Assembly: GCA_024234975.1 (NCBI GenBank)
Contig: JACKNH010000007.1
Span: 1-64,000 of the forward strand
Origin: Gammaproteobacteria bacterium
GTDB taxonomy: Bacteria > Pseudomonadota > Gammaproteobacteria > Ga0077536
DNA: 64,000 nt
Reading direction: 5' to 3'
The translations under genes and the position numbers were made by a program. Below are positions 1 through 7,856 of this stretch, one piece after another (positions within the stretch are counted from its first letter, which is position 1; every line of letters begins with the position of its first letter). The notes under the pieces are model-generated. The model had not been told where the DNA came from, made no database searches, and worked only from the letters and a program-made list of their open reading frames with translations.

Positions 1-141
1 CGAACGGCCATGGCACGGCACCCATCGGCGAATGACGTCACATTCTCCTCGCCGGAACGGCGCGGGGAAGGACGATAAACCTTGTTGAATTATGGCCTTA
101 TGGCACATATCGTGACGGATTCTAACGCAAACCAGCTGCCG

Positions 142-2424
142 CTAGAAGTTATCGAATTCGGACGATAGCCGCGAAAACCCGCCACTTTCGTCCCCGCTGA
201 ATTCGCTGCGGTAGTGGTAAACCGCATCTACACCGTGTTTTTCGATGTAATCGGCGGCATATTCATAGCCCGCCTGGACCAGTTCGTCGAAATGGCGCAT
301 GTCCAAGAGTCGGTAGTCGCCGACCGGCGGCGTAAGGTAGGAATAGGCAATCTTGGAGTTGACCTGCTGGCGTAACCGCGAAGTGCAATCCATGGTGCGC
401 ATCAGAATATCGCCCACTGACGGTATCGAACGTTCGTCCCGCTTCCGATCCGACCAACGGCGGGCCATCAAGCCGATGGCGGACGGCGTGCTTTCAAGCA
501 TCGGACTCACTTTGAAGTCACTCGACTTGGTGACATCGCACGCAATAATCGGCCCGACACGATCGCCGGCCATGACGTCTACGGGCATATTGTCCAGAAC
601 GGCGCCGTCTACAAACACTTCGCCCTTGATGAAGACCGGAGGACACAACCCGGGCACCGCAGTGCTGGCGCGGATAGCACGCCATACCGGTCCGCTGCGG
701 AATACTGCCAGCTGGGATGTCGTGAGGTTCGTCGAGCAGGCGAAGCTGTGTAACCACAAATCCTCGAAATCGGCGCCGGCAAACGTCTGTTGCAGACGAC
801 GCTCGGCATTCTCGACCTGTAATAGCGAAAGTAACGGAATCGTATAGCCGAAGGCCGATTTCTCAGCCAGCACGTGGCGGGCGCGCTCGACGATCTGCTC
901 ATAGGGGAAACGCGCCGCAATCAGCGTGCCTATAAAGGCGCCAATACTCGTTCCGCCTACGCGGTCTACAGCGATTCCAGCCTCGGTCAAAGCGCGGTAA
1001 ACGCCAATGTGCGCAAAGCCACGTGCTCCGCCGCCGCTCATGCACAGGCCAATCGGACGATTCATGAAATACCGGCCAAGGCGTTTTACGTCCGCGATGT
1101 CTCCGGTTTGCACGTGGAAATGTTGGCGAACGCCCAGAGCTTCCTGGGCTTCTGTCGTCCGCGCCGGTAGCGCAGCGGTGCCTGACGGGTGCCAGAAGAT
1201 TGCTGCCTTGGGCACATCGGCCAGTTCCTGCTGGCGCAATCGTTCGGCACTGATACGAATTTGCGACGGGTCGTAATCTATGGAATAGATGACTCTGTCT
1301 GCATGCCGCAGGCACCGGCGTGTCCACTCACTCTCAATGCCTTCCCCGATATACAGGATGTAGTCGTGTTCATCCTCATTCGAGGACAACCACGCACTAA
1401 GGTGTCCCGAACGCGGATCGTCGGCGGTAGTTTGCGAGGCCTTTTCGCCATGGATGTCATCGAAGACGGCCGCGGACAGCACCATGACGCTGCCATCGCG
1501 GGCGAATTCATCAGTAATCGCTTCAACAAAGAATCTCGGTAACGGCGTCAGGGGAACTACCGCAATTGCCAGCGAGGTCGGCGGAACGGAGACCTGACGG
1601 GCCTGAACATTGGACTGCCGTAACCGTTTGGACAGTACCTTGATCATCGGCAACAGCACCGACGGATGCTTGGCGACCACCGTGTTGAATCCACTGCGCG
1701 ACAGGCCCAGCAGATCCGTATCACGCATGGCGACAACCGTTGCCGAACGAGGTTCCTCGTCAAGCAAGGTCATCTCACCCACCCATTCGCCCGGACCCAG
1801 TTCGCCTACCACCCGGGCGTTTCCGTCGTTGGATTGAACCATGACCTGCAGCCGGCCGTGCACGATCATGAACAGCTCGTCACCCGAATCCCCTTCGCGA
1901 AACAGCACGCCGCCACGGGTCAATCGCCGCCACGAAAGTGATCCTTCGATCTCGCGCAGAACGGCATCATCAACGTCGCCGAACAAGGTATGCAGAACGG
2001 CTCGTAACTTGGGCAGGCGCTGCTCGATAATGCGCCCCAGCACGCTTTTCAGATCCGGGACATCCTCGAGCAATTGCTGGAAAGTCGTCCGCTCCAGCTT
2101 TATCAGTTCCACAGCTGATTGGGCGCGCACGGTTGCCAGGCGATTGCCGGCGGCGAACAGTCCCATCTCACCGACGCACTCGCCGGCGCCAACGACATTG
2201 ATCCGGCGCGATTGCGCGCCACCGCGATCTACAAGAATGTCGAGTGTCCCTGCACGAACGAAGTAGATGTCGGTACCCGGATCCCCTTCACGGAACAGGA
2301 CCTCACCCGGTCCCAGATGCATGGTCCGGGTAGCTGTTGCTACGCGCTCCAAAAGTTCGCGACTGACGTCCGCAAACAGGTTGATGTTCGCCAGAAAATC
2401 AACAAGGTCGGCCGATTGAGTCAC
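142..2424 (-). CDS. Patatin-like phospholipase with two cyclic-nucleotide-binding domains
   Basis: A 760-residue protein of the neuropathy-target-esterase type. Two cNMP-binding domains lie at about residues 15-130 and 145-265, each with the FREGD.G...F and GE.VGEM signatures. A poorly conserved linker follows, then a patatin domain from about 455. The lipase elements are intact: oxyanion loop GGGARG at 464-469, nucleophile motif GTSIG with Ser493, and DGA with catalytic Asp606. The family hydrolyses phospholipids or lysophospholipids at the membrane; the substrate here is unknown. It lies 35 bases behind prsR and is probably the last gene of the prsK-prsR operon, so it may be co-regulated with envelope polysaccharide. 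The 141 bases after the stop codon hold nothing recognisable. Confidence 0.9.
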   Translation of the reverse strand: MTQSADLVDFLANINLFADVSRELLERVATATRTMHLGPGEVLFREGDPGTDIYFVRAGTLDILVDRGGAQSRRINVVGAGECVGEMGLFAAGNRLATVRAQSAVELIKLERTTFQQLLEDVPDLKSVLGRIIEQRLPKLRAVLHTLFGDVDDAVLREIEGSLSWRRLTRGGVLFREGDSGDELFMIVHGRLQVMVQSNDGNARVVGELGPGEWVGEMTLLDEEPRSATVVAMRDTDLLGLSRSGFNTVVAKHPSVLLPMIKVLSKRLRQSNVQARQVSVPPTSLAIAVVPLTPLPRFFVEAITDEFARDGSVMVLSAAVFDDIHGEKASQTTADDPRSGHLSAWLSSNEDEHDYILYIGEGIESEWTRRCLRHADRVIYSIDYDPSQIRISAERLRQQELADVPKAAIFWHPSGTAALPARTTEAQEALGVRQHFHVQTGDIADVKRLGRYFMNRPIGLCMSGGGARGFAHIGVYRALTEAGIAVDRVGGTSIGAFIGTLIAARFPYEQIVERARHVLAEKSAFGYTIPLLSLLQVENAERRLQQTFAGADFEDLWLHSFACSTNLTTSQLAVFRSGPVWRAIRASTAVPGLCPPVFIKGEVFVDGAVLDNMPVDVMAGDRVGPIIACDVTKSSDFKVSPMLESTPSAIGLMARRWSDRKRDERSIPSVGDILMRTMDCTSRLRQQVNSKIAYSYLTPPVGDYRLLDMRHFDELVQAGYEYAADYIEKHGVDAVYHYRSEFSGDESGGFSRLSSEFDNF

Positions 2425-2459
2425 GACAATTGCACCTTCACCTTGGTCCAGCGGCAGCC

Positions 2460-3806
2460 CTACGGCTGCATCAGGTTGTACTTCTTCATAAGGTGGTAGA
2501 TGGTCGGACGCGAAACGCCCAACAGATTCGCTGCACTGACGATATTGCCTTCCTTCATCGCCAAAGCCTGCTGAATCGCCTTCAATTCGGCTTCCTCGCG
2601 CAACTCTTTCAAGGTCCGCAATGGCGAAAGGTTAGTGCCTGGCAACTCGAGGTCTTCGGGTTCAATGTTCTTCCCGTCAGCCATGATATAGGCGCGCTTG
2701 ACTCTGTTCTCGAGTTCACGAACGTTGCCCGGCCAGTTGTAGGATTCGATTGCCGCCAGGGCAGACTGGCTGAACCCTTTTACATTGGTCTCCCGTTCCG
2801 CCTGGTGTTTCTTCAACAGGGCGCATGCAATCAGCGCGGCATCACCATCACGCTCACGAAGCGCGGGAATGGTAATCGTGATTTCACTGATCCGGTAGTA
2901 GAGATCCTCGCGGAACCCGCCGGAGGTGCTGAGCTCACGCAGGTCCTTGTGGGTAGCGCAAATGACGCGGATATCCAGCGCAATCTCTTCTCGTCCGCCG
3001 ACGCGTTCAATTACGCGCTCCTGCAGGAAACGCAACAGCTTTCCCTGCAGGGACATCGGCAGATCGCCAACCTCATCCAGAAACAGGGTGCCGCCGTTGG
3101 CGTATTCGAGCTTGCCCTTGGTGGTTTTGGTTGCCCCGGTAAATGCCCCCTTCTCGTAGCCGAATAATTCGCTTTCCAGCAACGTCTCGGGAATTGCAGC
3201 ACAATTGATGGCGATGAAGCTGTTTTGCTTGCGGTCGCTCAACTGGTGTAGCGATCGGGCCAGGATTTCCTTTCCCGTACCGCTTTCTCCCAGCAACAGC
3301 ACGGTCGTTTCCGTCGGGCCGACTTTTTCTATTTTTCGACAGACGTCGGTCATCTGCTTGCTGGCGGCGATCAGGCCTTCGAGCGGTTCACGATGCGTCG
3401 CCTGCAGGCGGCGGTTCTCATCCTCCAGCTCATATAGTCTGTGAGCCCGCTCGATAATGATCCGCAAGAGATCCGTGTCTACCGGTTTCTCACAGAAATC
3501 GTAGGCCCCACGCGCGACAGCACGAACCGCCGTCTGACGATCATCGTTTCCCGTCACGACGATCACCTTGGTGTGTGGCGCGGCGGCGAGAATTTCATCC
3601 AGCGCGGCCATCCCTTCCGAAACATTGGTCGGGTCGGGCGGCAGACCGAGATCAAGTGTCACAACCGGTGGTTCCAACCGTCGCAATTCATTCAGTGCTT
3701 GCGGGCGATCACCCACGATTGCGAGTTCGAAATCGTCAAACGACCATTTGAACTGCTTCTGCAGGCCTGGGTCATCCTCAATTATCAGCAGCTTTTGTTT
3801 GCTCAT
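2460..3806 (-). CDS. prsR: PEP-CTERM-system sigma-54 response regulator PrsR
   Basis: A 448-residue NtrC-family activator. The receiver domain (1-120) has acidic residues EDD at 10-12 and phosphoacceptor Asp52. The AAA+ domain has Walker A GESGTGKE (173-180), the sigma-54 contact loop GAFTGA (220-225) and Walker B FLDE (242-245). A Fis-type helix-turn-helix ends the protein. The atypical receiver start (DDPGLQKQFKWSFDDFE) and the C-terminal SRPTIYHLMKKYNL are characteristic of PrsR, the regulator paired with PrsK in bacteria making PEP-CTERM proteins and exopolysaccharide. Only two bases separate it from prsK upstream, so the two are co-transcribed. It should act with RpoN at -24/-12 promoters; one such promoter lies at 7682-7697. 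Confidence 0.92.
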   Translation of the reverse strand: MSKQKLLIIEDDPGLQKQFKWSFDDFELAIVGDRPQALNELRRLEPPVVTLDLGLPPDPTNVSEGMAALDEILAAAPHTKVIVVTGNDDRQTAVRAVARGAYDFCEKPVDTDLLRIIIERAHRLYELEDENRRLQATHREPLEGLIAASKQMTDVCRKIEKVGPTETTVLLLGESGTGKEILARSLHQLSDRKQNSFIAINCAAIPETLLESELFGYEKGAFTGATKTTKGKLEYANGGTLFLDEVGDLPMSLQGKLLRFLQERVIERVGGREEIALDIRVICATHKDLRELSTSGGFREDLYYRISEITITIPALRERDGDAALIACALLKKHQAERETNVKGFSQSALAAIESYNWPGNVRELENRVKRAYIMADGKNIEPEDLELPGTNLSPLRTLKELREEAELKAIQQALAMKEGNIVSAANLLGVSRPTIYHLMKKYNLMQP

Positions 3807-3808
3807 TG

Positions 3809-5950
3809 CTATGCATTCACCACGTTTGACTGCTCGTCGAATAATGGCAGGGATATCGTGAAGCTTGTGCCTGTGCCGGGCTGGCTGGTCACATCCAGGC
3901 GTCCGCCATGCTGGTGCACGACGTCACGGCTCTCGTAGACACCAATTCCCATGCCGGCATTGCCTTTGGTACTGTCGAACGGACGGAACAGCCGTTTATC
4001 AATGAACTCCCGGTCCATTCCGACGCCGGTATCAGTGATGGTAACCAGTGCCTGATGACCGCTCCGGCTCAGCACCACTTCCACCTGGCCTTCAGATGGC
4101 GTTGCGTCCTGTGCATTCTGTACGAGGTGTTCCATAACCGACGCCAACCGCTCGCCGTCGCCCAGTACGAACACGCCGCTTGCCTCCACCCTTAATGTCG
4201 GCACCGGCTCCTGAATCTGCCGGTGCTGAACGACTTTTTTCGCCAGCACTTCAAGGTCAACCGGCGAATGCCTGGCCGGTGATTTCTGGTTCTGCCTCAG
4301 TCCTGCCAACATGTGATTCATACGGGAAACTGCGGCATCTATCGTATTGAAAGCATCTTCCACAAATTCTGGATTATGTTTGTGTTTGACGGCATTCTTC
4401 TGGATCAACGATAACTGCGCGATGACATTCTTCAAATCATGGACCAGAAAGGCTGAGAGCTTGGAATATGTCTCGAACTGCCGGGCATCCGCCAAGTGCT
4501 CCGTAATCCTCAGTAGCACCAGGTAGCTCGCGGCCTGACGGCCAACCGTCCGCAATAACTCAACGTCTTCCAGCGTAATCGAAGGCGGGGCCTGTGGCGC
4601 CAGCAAGATGACGATGCCAACCAGTTCTTCATCGTGAAACAACGGCACCAGAAGCCATGCCCCGACGGGTTCAAGAAAAGCCGGGGGCAGCGCAACCGCA
4701 TCGGTGATGGCGCGCCTGGCGGTATAGTCTGCCAGGTCGATCACCCATTCATCGTGCGCGATCCGCGCGATGCACGGGTGATCCATGGGAATGGGCTGAA
4801 CGGGCGGACTGTTGGTCTTCCAACGGGCGGTCAATACCATACCGCCCTGGTCATCGCGCTCCCACAACAAGCCGCCTGGACTCTGCATGATGTGGCCAAT
4901 GGCAGCAATGATGTTTGTCTTCAGCAGCCCAGGGTCGTCACTGCCGACGGCTGACAACCGGTGTGTGAACTTGCGCCATTCCTCCCCATACTCATACTTG
5001 TTGCGGTAGAAATGCGTTGCAATAAACCGCTGCGTTTCACGACGCAATGTCGACGAAAACAGTAACGCGACAAGTCCGACAAGTCCGGCAAACGTAGCGA
5101 CGATGCGCAGAGCGCCGCCCCATGAACCACCGTACGCCTGAAAGTAGTAGCCGGCGCCGGCAATCAGCAGCAGGTAGGCGCCCGCCAGGAATATCGTGCC
5201 ACTGTGGAATACAACACGTCGTGAGACGAAAAGATTGGTATTCCAATCACGGTTCCGCGCTGCGGAAATCGCAATCAATGGAACCGCCACCGCGTTGATG
5301 GCCCCGCGGGCGATCCAGAAATCCGGGTTGACGCGATTGAACAAAAGGGCGTCAACGTACATCACGAAGTCATAGGCAAGGAACGCCGAAATGCCGATGC
5401 AAAGGTAACGGATGTTCCAACGTCGGTCGGTATCCGTATTCCGGTACAGCTGTTCCACCAGTACCAGCCCGAGTACCGTCAATCCGAGAAAGCCGGCCAG
5501 CATGGCACCGGTATCACGCTTGGCATCGCCGAGCGTAAATGCGGTGTACTTCATCAATAACAGGTAGGCGCCGAGTAAACCGGCCGCCGCAAGGGCGGCA
5601 ATGCTCCCCCAGCGCACGCCTCGTTCGATTCGCGTGGGCTGCTGGTGTTGCAACAGCGCAGTGAGGAACATGAACCAGGTGGCGTCCCGCGCCACCTCGC
5701 CAATCTGCAGCGCCGCAACGCCGAAAACCTGGCTACTGGTCAGGTAGTAGTAGATATGGGCGCCGAACCACAGCGTCGATACCGAACCTGCCAGCAGCAG
5801 GTGCAGACTGAGGCGTCCCCCCCGATACCCGGCCAACAGCAGTATGGACAGTGCCAGGTACGCAACTGTCGCGAAAAAGCTGCTGATAACCGGTAACGAA
5901 AACCAATTTTCGTTCAAGACCTTACGCCCCTGATTCAATCGCGCCGACAA
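3809..5950 (-). CDS. prsK: PEP-CTERM-system membrane histidine kinase PrsK
   Basis: A 713-residue membrane sensor kinase. Residues 20-300 contain about eight hydrophobic segments, followed by a GAF-like cytoplasmic domain (about 345-480). The phosphotransfer helix carries the unusual motif FLVHDLKN, with His504 as the probable phosphorylated residue. A HATPase domain at the C-terminus has the N-box EHLVQNAQDA and G-boxes DTGVGMD and GMGIGVY. This architecture is that of PrsK, sensor partner of PrsR. First gene of the operon prsK-prsR-patatin. The 258 bases upstream (5951-6208) contain a poly-A/T stretch but no sigma-54 promoter that I could find, so its promoter is unidentified. Confidence 0.92.
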   Translation of the reverse strand: MSARLNQGRKVLNENWFSLPVISSFFATVAYLALSILLLAGYRGGRLSLHLLLAGSVSTLWFGAHIYYYLTSSQVFGVAALQIGEVARDATWFMFLTALLQHQQPTRIERGVRWGSIAALAAAGLLGAYLLLMKYTAFTLGDAKRDTGAMLAGFLGLTVLGLVLVEQLYRNTDTDRRWNIRYLCIGISAFLAYDFVMYVDALLFNRVNPDFWIARGAINAVAVPLIAISAARNRDWNTNLFVSRRVVFHSGTIFLAGAYLLLIAGAGYYFQAYGGSWGGALRIVATFAGLVGLVALLFSSTLRRETQRFIATHFYRNKYEYGEEWRKFTHRLSAVGSDDPGLLKTNIIAAIGHIMQSPGGLLWERDDQGGMVLTARWKTNSPPVQPIPMDHPCIARIAHDEWVIDLADYTARRAITDAVALPPAFLEPVGAWLLVPLFHDEELVGIVILLAPQAPPSITLEDVELLRTVGRQAASYLVLLRITEHLADARQFETYSKLSAFLVHDLKNVIAQLSLIQKNAVKHKHNPEFVEDAFNTIDAAVSRMNHMLAGLRQNQKSPARHSPVDLEVLAKKVVQHRQIQEPVPTLRVEASGVFVLGDGERLASVMEHLVQNAQDATPSEGQVEVVLSRSGHQALVTITDTGVGMDREFIDKRLFRPFDSTKGNAGMGIGVYESRDVVHQHGGRLDVTSQPGTGTSFTISLPLFDEQSNVVNA

Positions 5951-6208
5951 ACCGTGGAAATATATCGGCCACCCCGTATGGAAAACTTTACACCAATGCG
6001 TTCACTTTTTTTACAGTCGGGGAGGAAGTGCCAATCAGTCTGCTGAGCTGTGACAAATTTTGGCATTGTGCGAGGGAAGCGGGGCACGGGGATTCCGCAC
6101 CGTCCGCGGCATCAGCAGCCACGACTGGCGGAACAGGCGGCCAGATACCGGCGACTGCCGGGCGACTGTCTGCCACCAGCTAGCAGCTACGGCAGTAAGG
6201 ATTGCGGG

Positions 6209-7603
6209 CTAGCGGGCGCCCTTGCGCCACAGAATTACTTCGACGGTTTGCAGCAGGATCGCGATGTCGAGGAAGACCGAGTAGTTCTTCAAGTAGTAGA
6301 GGTCATATTGGAGCTTTTCCCTGGCGTCCTTGACCGATGCGCCATAGGGATAGCAGATTTGAGCCCAACCGGTGATTCCCGGTTTTACATGATGTCGCAA
6401 GTCGTAATACGGGATTGCGGCAGAAAGCTCTTTGACGAAGGATGGCCGCTCAGGACGTGGACCCACGAAGCTCATGTCGCCGCGCAATACATTCAACAGC
6501 TGTGGCAACTCGTCTATGCGGGTTTTTCGGATGAATTCGCCCACGCGCGTGACGCGGTCGTCGTTCCGGGTGGCCCAGCGCGCGACACCATCTTTCTCGG
6601 CATCCACGCGCATGCTGCGGAATTTGCAGACCGGGAAGGCTTCGCCGCGTAAACCCACGCGCTCCTGGCAGTAAAAAATCGGCCGTCCCGATTCGATCAG
6701 GATTGCCAGCGCAGTCAACAACATGACGGGAAGCGCCAACAGCAGCAGAATACTGCTGGCTACGATGTCGAAAAGTCGCTTGGTAAATGTCTTGGCTACG
6801 GCCTGGATAAAACCATCGGCGAAGATCACGTTACTGGGATGCAGTGAATCGAGCCGTATCTTGCCCAGCTGCCGCTCGTAGAAATCGGGTACCTCCAGAA
6901 TGCGAATTCCATGCATTTTGCACTGGAGAATAGGCTCGATTGGAATGCCTTTCCGGCGGTCATCCAGTGCTACGACAATCTCATCGATAGCGTACCGCTG
7001 AACAAGCTCAAACAGCCCATTGGATGAATCCAGCAACTTGTCGACACTTACCGCCGGCACGGCGTTAGCGGAATCGGTAAAGCCGACAATCGTAATGCCC
7101 TGCCGATCCGACGTGCGGCGCAGATTCTCAATTTGACGCGCACGCTCGCCGACGCCAAAGACCAGCACCCGTTGCGTCAGGTGCGCATCAGTGGAGCGAT
7201 AAGCCAGGATGCGACAGGATGCGATGCCCAGAAACGCGCAGCACAGTGCCACGAGAAAAGTCCAGACACCGGCGACTGCCTGCGGCAGCACCAGATTCAC
7301 GAGGGCCATCAACAACAGGCCGATGACGAAACTCAATGCCAACCGGGTCAACGTCGCCAGCGGCGCATCTCGCAAATCACGCTGATACAGGCCCATTGCG
7401 ATCATCCCCAGCAGTATCGCCAGCCAGAACACGACTGCCTGCACGGAGATGAGGCCCGGGGATGGAAACTCGGTCCCGTTCGGAAGGAGCCCGCTGACAC
7501 TCAACGTGACTCCGATAAGCACGGATACCAACAGAATCAAAGTTTCGGCGACCCCTAACAACAACAGGGTTGTAGGAATATAGTGCCGAAAAATCCTATA
7601 CAT
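6209..7603 (-). CDS. EpsB-type undecaprenyl-phosphate sugar transferase (PEP-CTERM/exopolysaccharide associated)
   Basis: A 464-residue polyprenyl-phosphate hexose-1-phosphate transferase. The N-terminal half has four or five membrane helices and a nucleotide-binding-like fold (VLVFGVGERARQI). The C-terminal half is a bacterial sugar transferase domain: a membrane segment after KRLFDIVAS, then CKFRSMRVDAE, RKTRIDELPQ, GDMSFVGPRPERP and KPGITGWAQI. It should transfer the first sugar of an exopolysaccharide repeat onto undecaprenyl phosphate in the inner membrane. It resembles the PEP-CTERM-associated EpsB subgroup, which fits the PrsK/PrsR genes next door. A GGGGAA ribosome site eight bases before ATG 7603 supports the start. 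A sigma-54 promoter lies about 80 bases upstream. No other polysaccharide assembly genes are in the window. Confidence 0.9.
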   Translation of the reverse strand: MYRIFRHYIPTTLLLLGVAETLILLVSVLIGVTLSVSGLLPNGTEFPSPGLISVQAVVFWLAILLGMIAMGLYQRDLRDAPLATLTRLALSFVIGLLLMALVNLVLPQAVAGVWTFLVALCCAFLGIASCRILAYRSTDAHLTQRVLVFGVGERARQIENLRRTSDRQGITIVGFTDSANAVPAVSVDKLLDSSNGLFELVQRYAIDEIVVALDDRRKGIPIEPILQCKMHGIRILEVPDFYERQLGKIRLDSLHPSNVIFADGFIQAVAKTFTKRLFDIVASSILLLLALPVMLLTALAILIESGRPIFYCQERVGLRGEAFPVCKFRSMRVDAEKDGVARWATRNDDRVTRVGEFIRKTRIDELPQLLNVLRGDMSFVGPRPERPSFVKELSAAIPYYDLRHHVKPGITGWAQICYPYGASVKDAREKLQYDLYYLKNYSVFLDIAILLQTVEVILWRKGAR

Positions 7604-7681
7604 ACATGAAGTTCCCCAGAAGCCGGTCTGTCCGAACCATACTTAGCGGCTGACCAGCGATTTTCCCTTAACTGCAGGTAA

Positions 7682-7697
7682 TGCAACGCCTATGCCA
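7682..7697 (-). promoter_or_regulatory. Sigma-54 (-24/-12) promoter of the sugar transferase gene
   Basis: Read on the minus strand, the sequence is TGGCATAGGCGTTGCA. It matches the RpoN consensus TGGCAC-N5-TTGCA at all positions but one and has the exact GG-N10-GC spacing. Transcription would begin near 7670, leaving about 65 bases of leader before ATG 7603. A short inverted repeat ATTGCT-N7-AGCAAT lies just upstream (7703-7721), and an 18-bp dyad lies about 130 bases upstream (7827-7844), at a usual distance for an enhancer-binding activator. PrsR and the GlrR-like regulator are both candidates. Confidence 0.8.
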
Positions 7698-7826
7698 CAG
7701 GAATTGCTACGCCGCAGCAATGCGCTGGCGCCGCAGATTCTATATGAATTTCATTTGCTTATAGCGGTGCCGCGGATGACGGGCAGGCGGCATTTGTCGC
7801 CCCGGAGATACCGGCGGTGTGCACAC

Positions 7827-7844
7827 TGTCGTCTACAGACGACA
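7827..7844. promoter_or_regulatory. 18-bp dyad matching the GlrR site form TGTC-N10-GACA
   Basis: The sequence TGTCGTCTACAGACGACA has 8-bp arms that are perfect inverted repeats around a 2-base centre. It fits TGTC-N10-GACA, the known GlrR binding site of enterobacteria. It lies 12 bases beyond the stop of the hybrid kinase gene and about 130 bases upstream of the sigma-54 promoter at 7682-7697. Its 2-base centre makes it a poor RNA hairpin, so a DNA operator is more likely than a terminator. Which activator uses it is not shown by the sequence. Confidence 0.6.
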
Positions 7845-7856
7845 ATCGATGTTACG

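Noticed and set aside
2430..3167. Long open frame on the plus strand inside prsR
   Set aside because: It is antisense to a clearly conserved gene, with no recognisable product. The same holds for other long antisense frames, for example 12512-13465, 14985-15623, 33708-34448 and 58107-59579.
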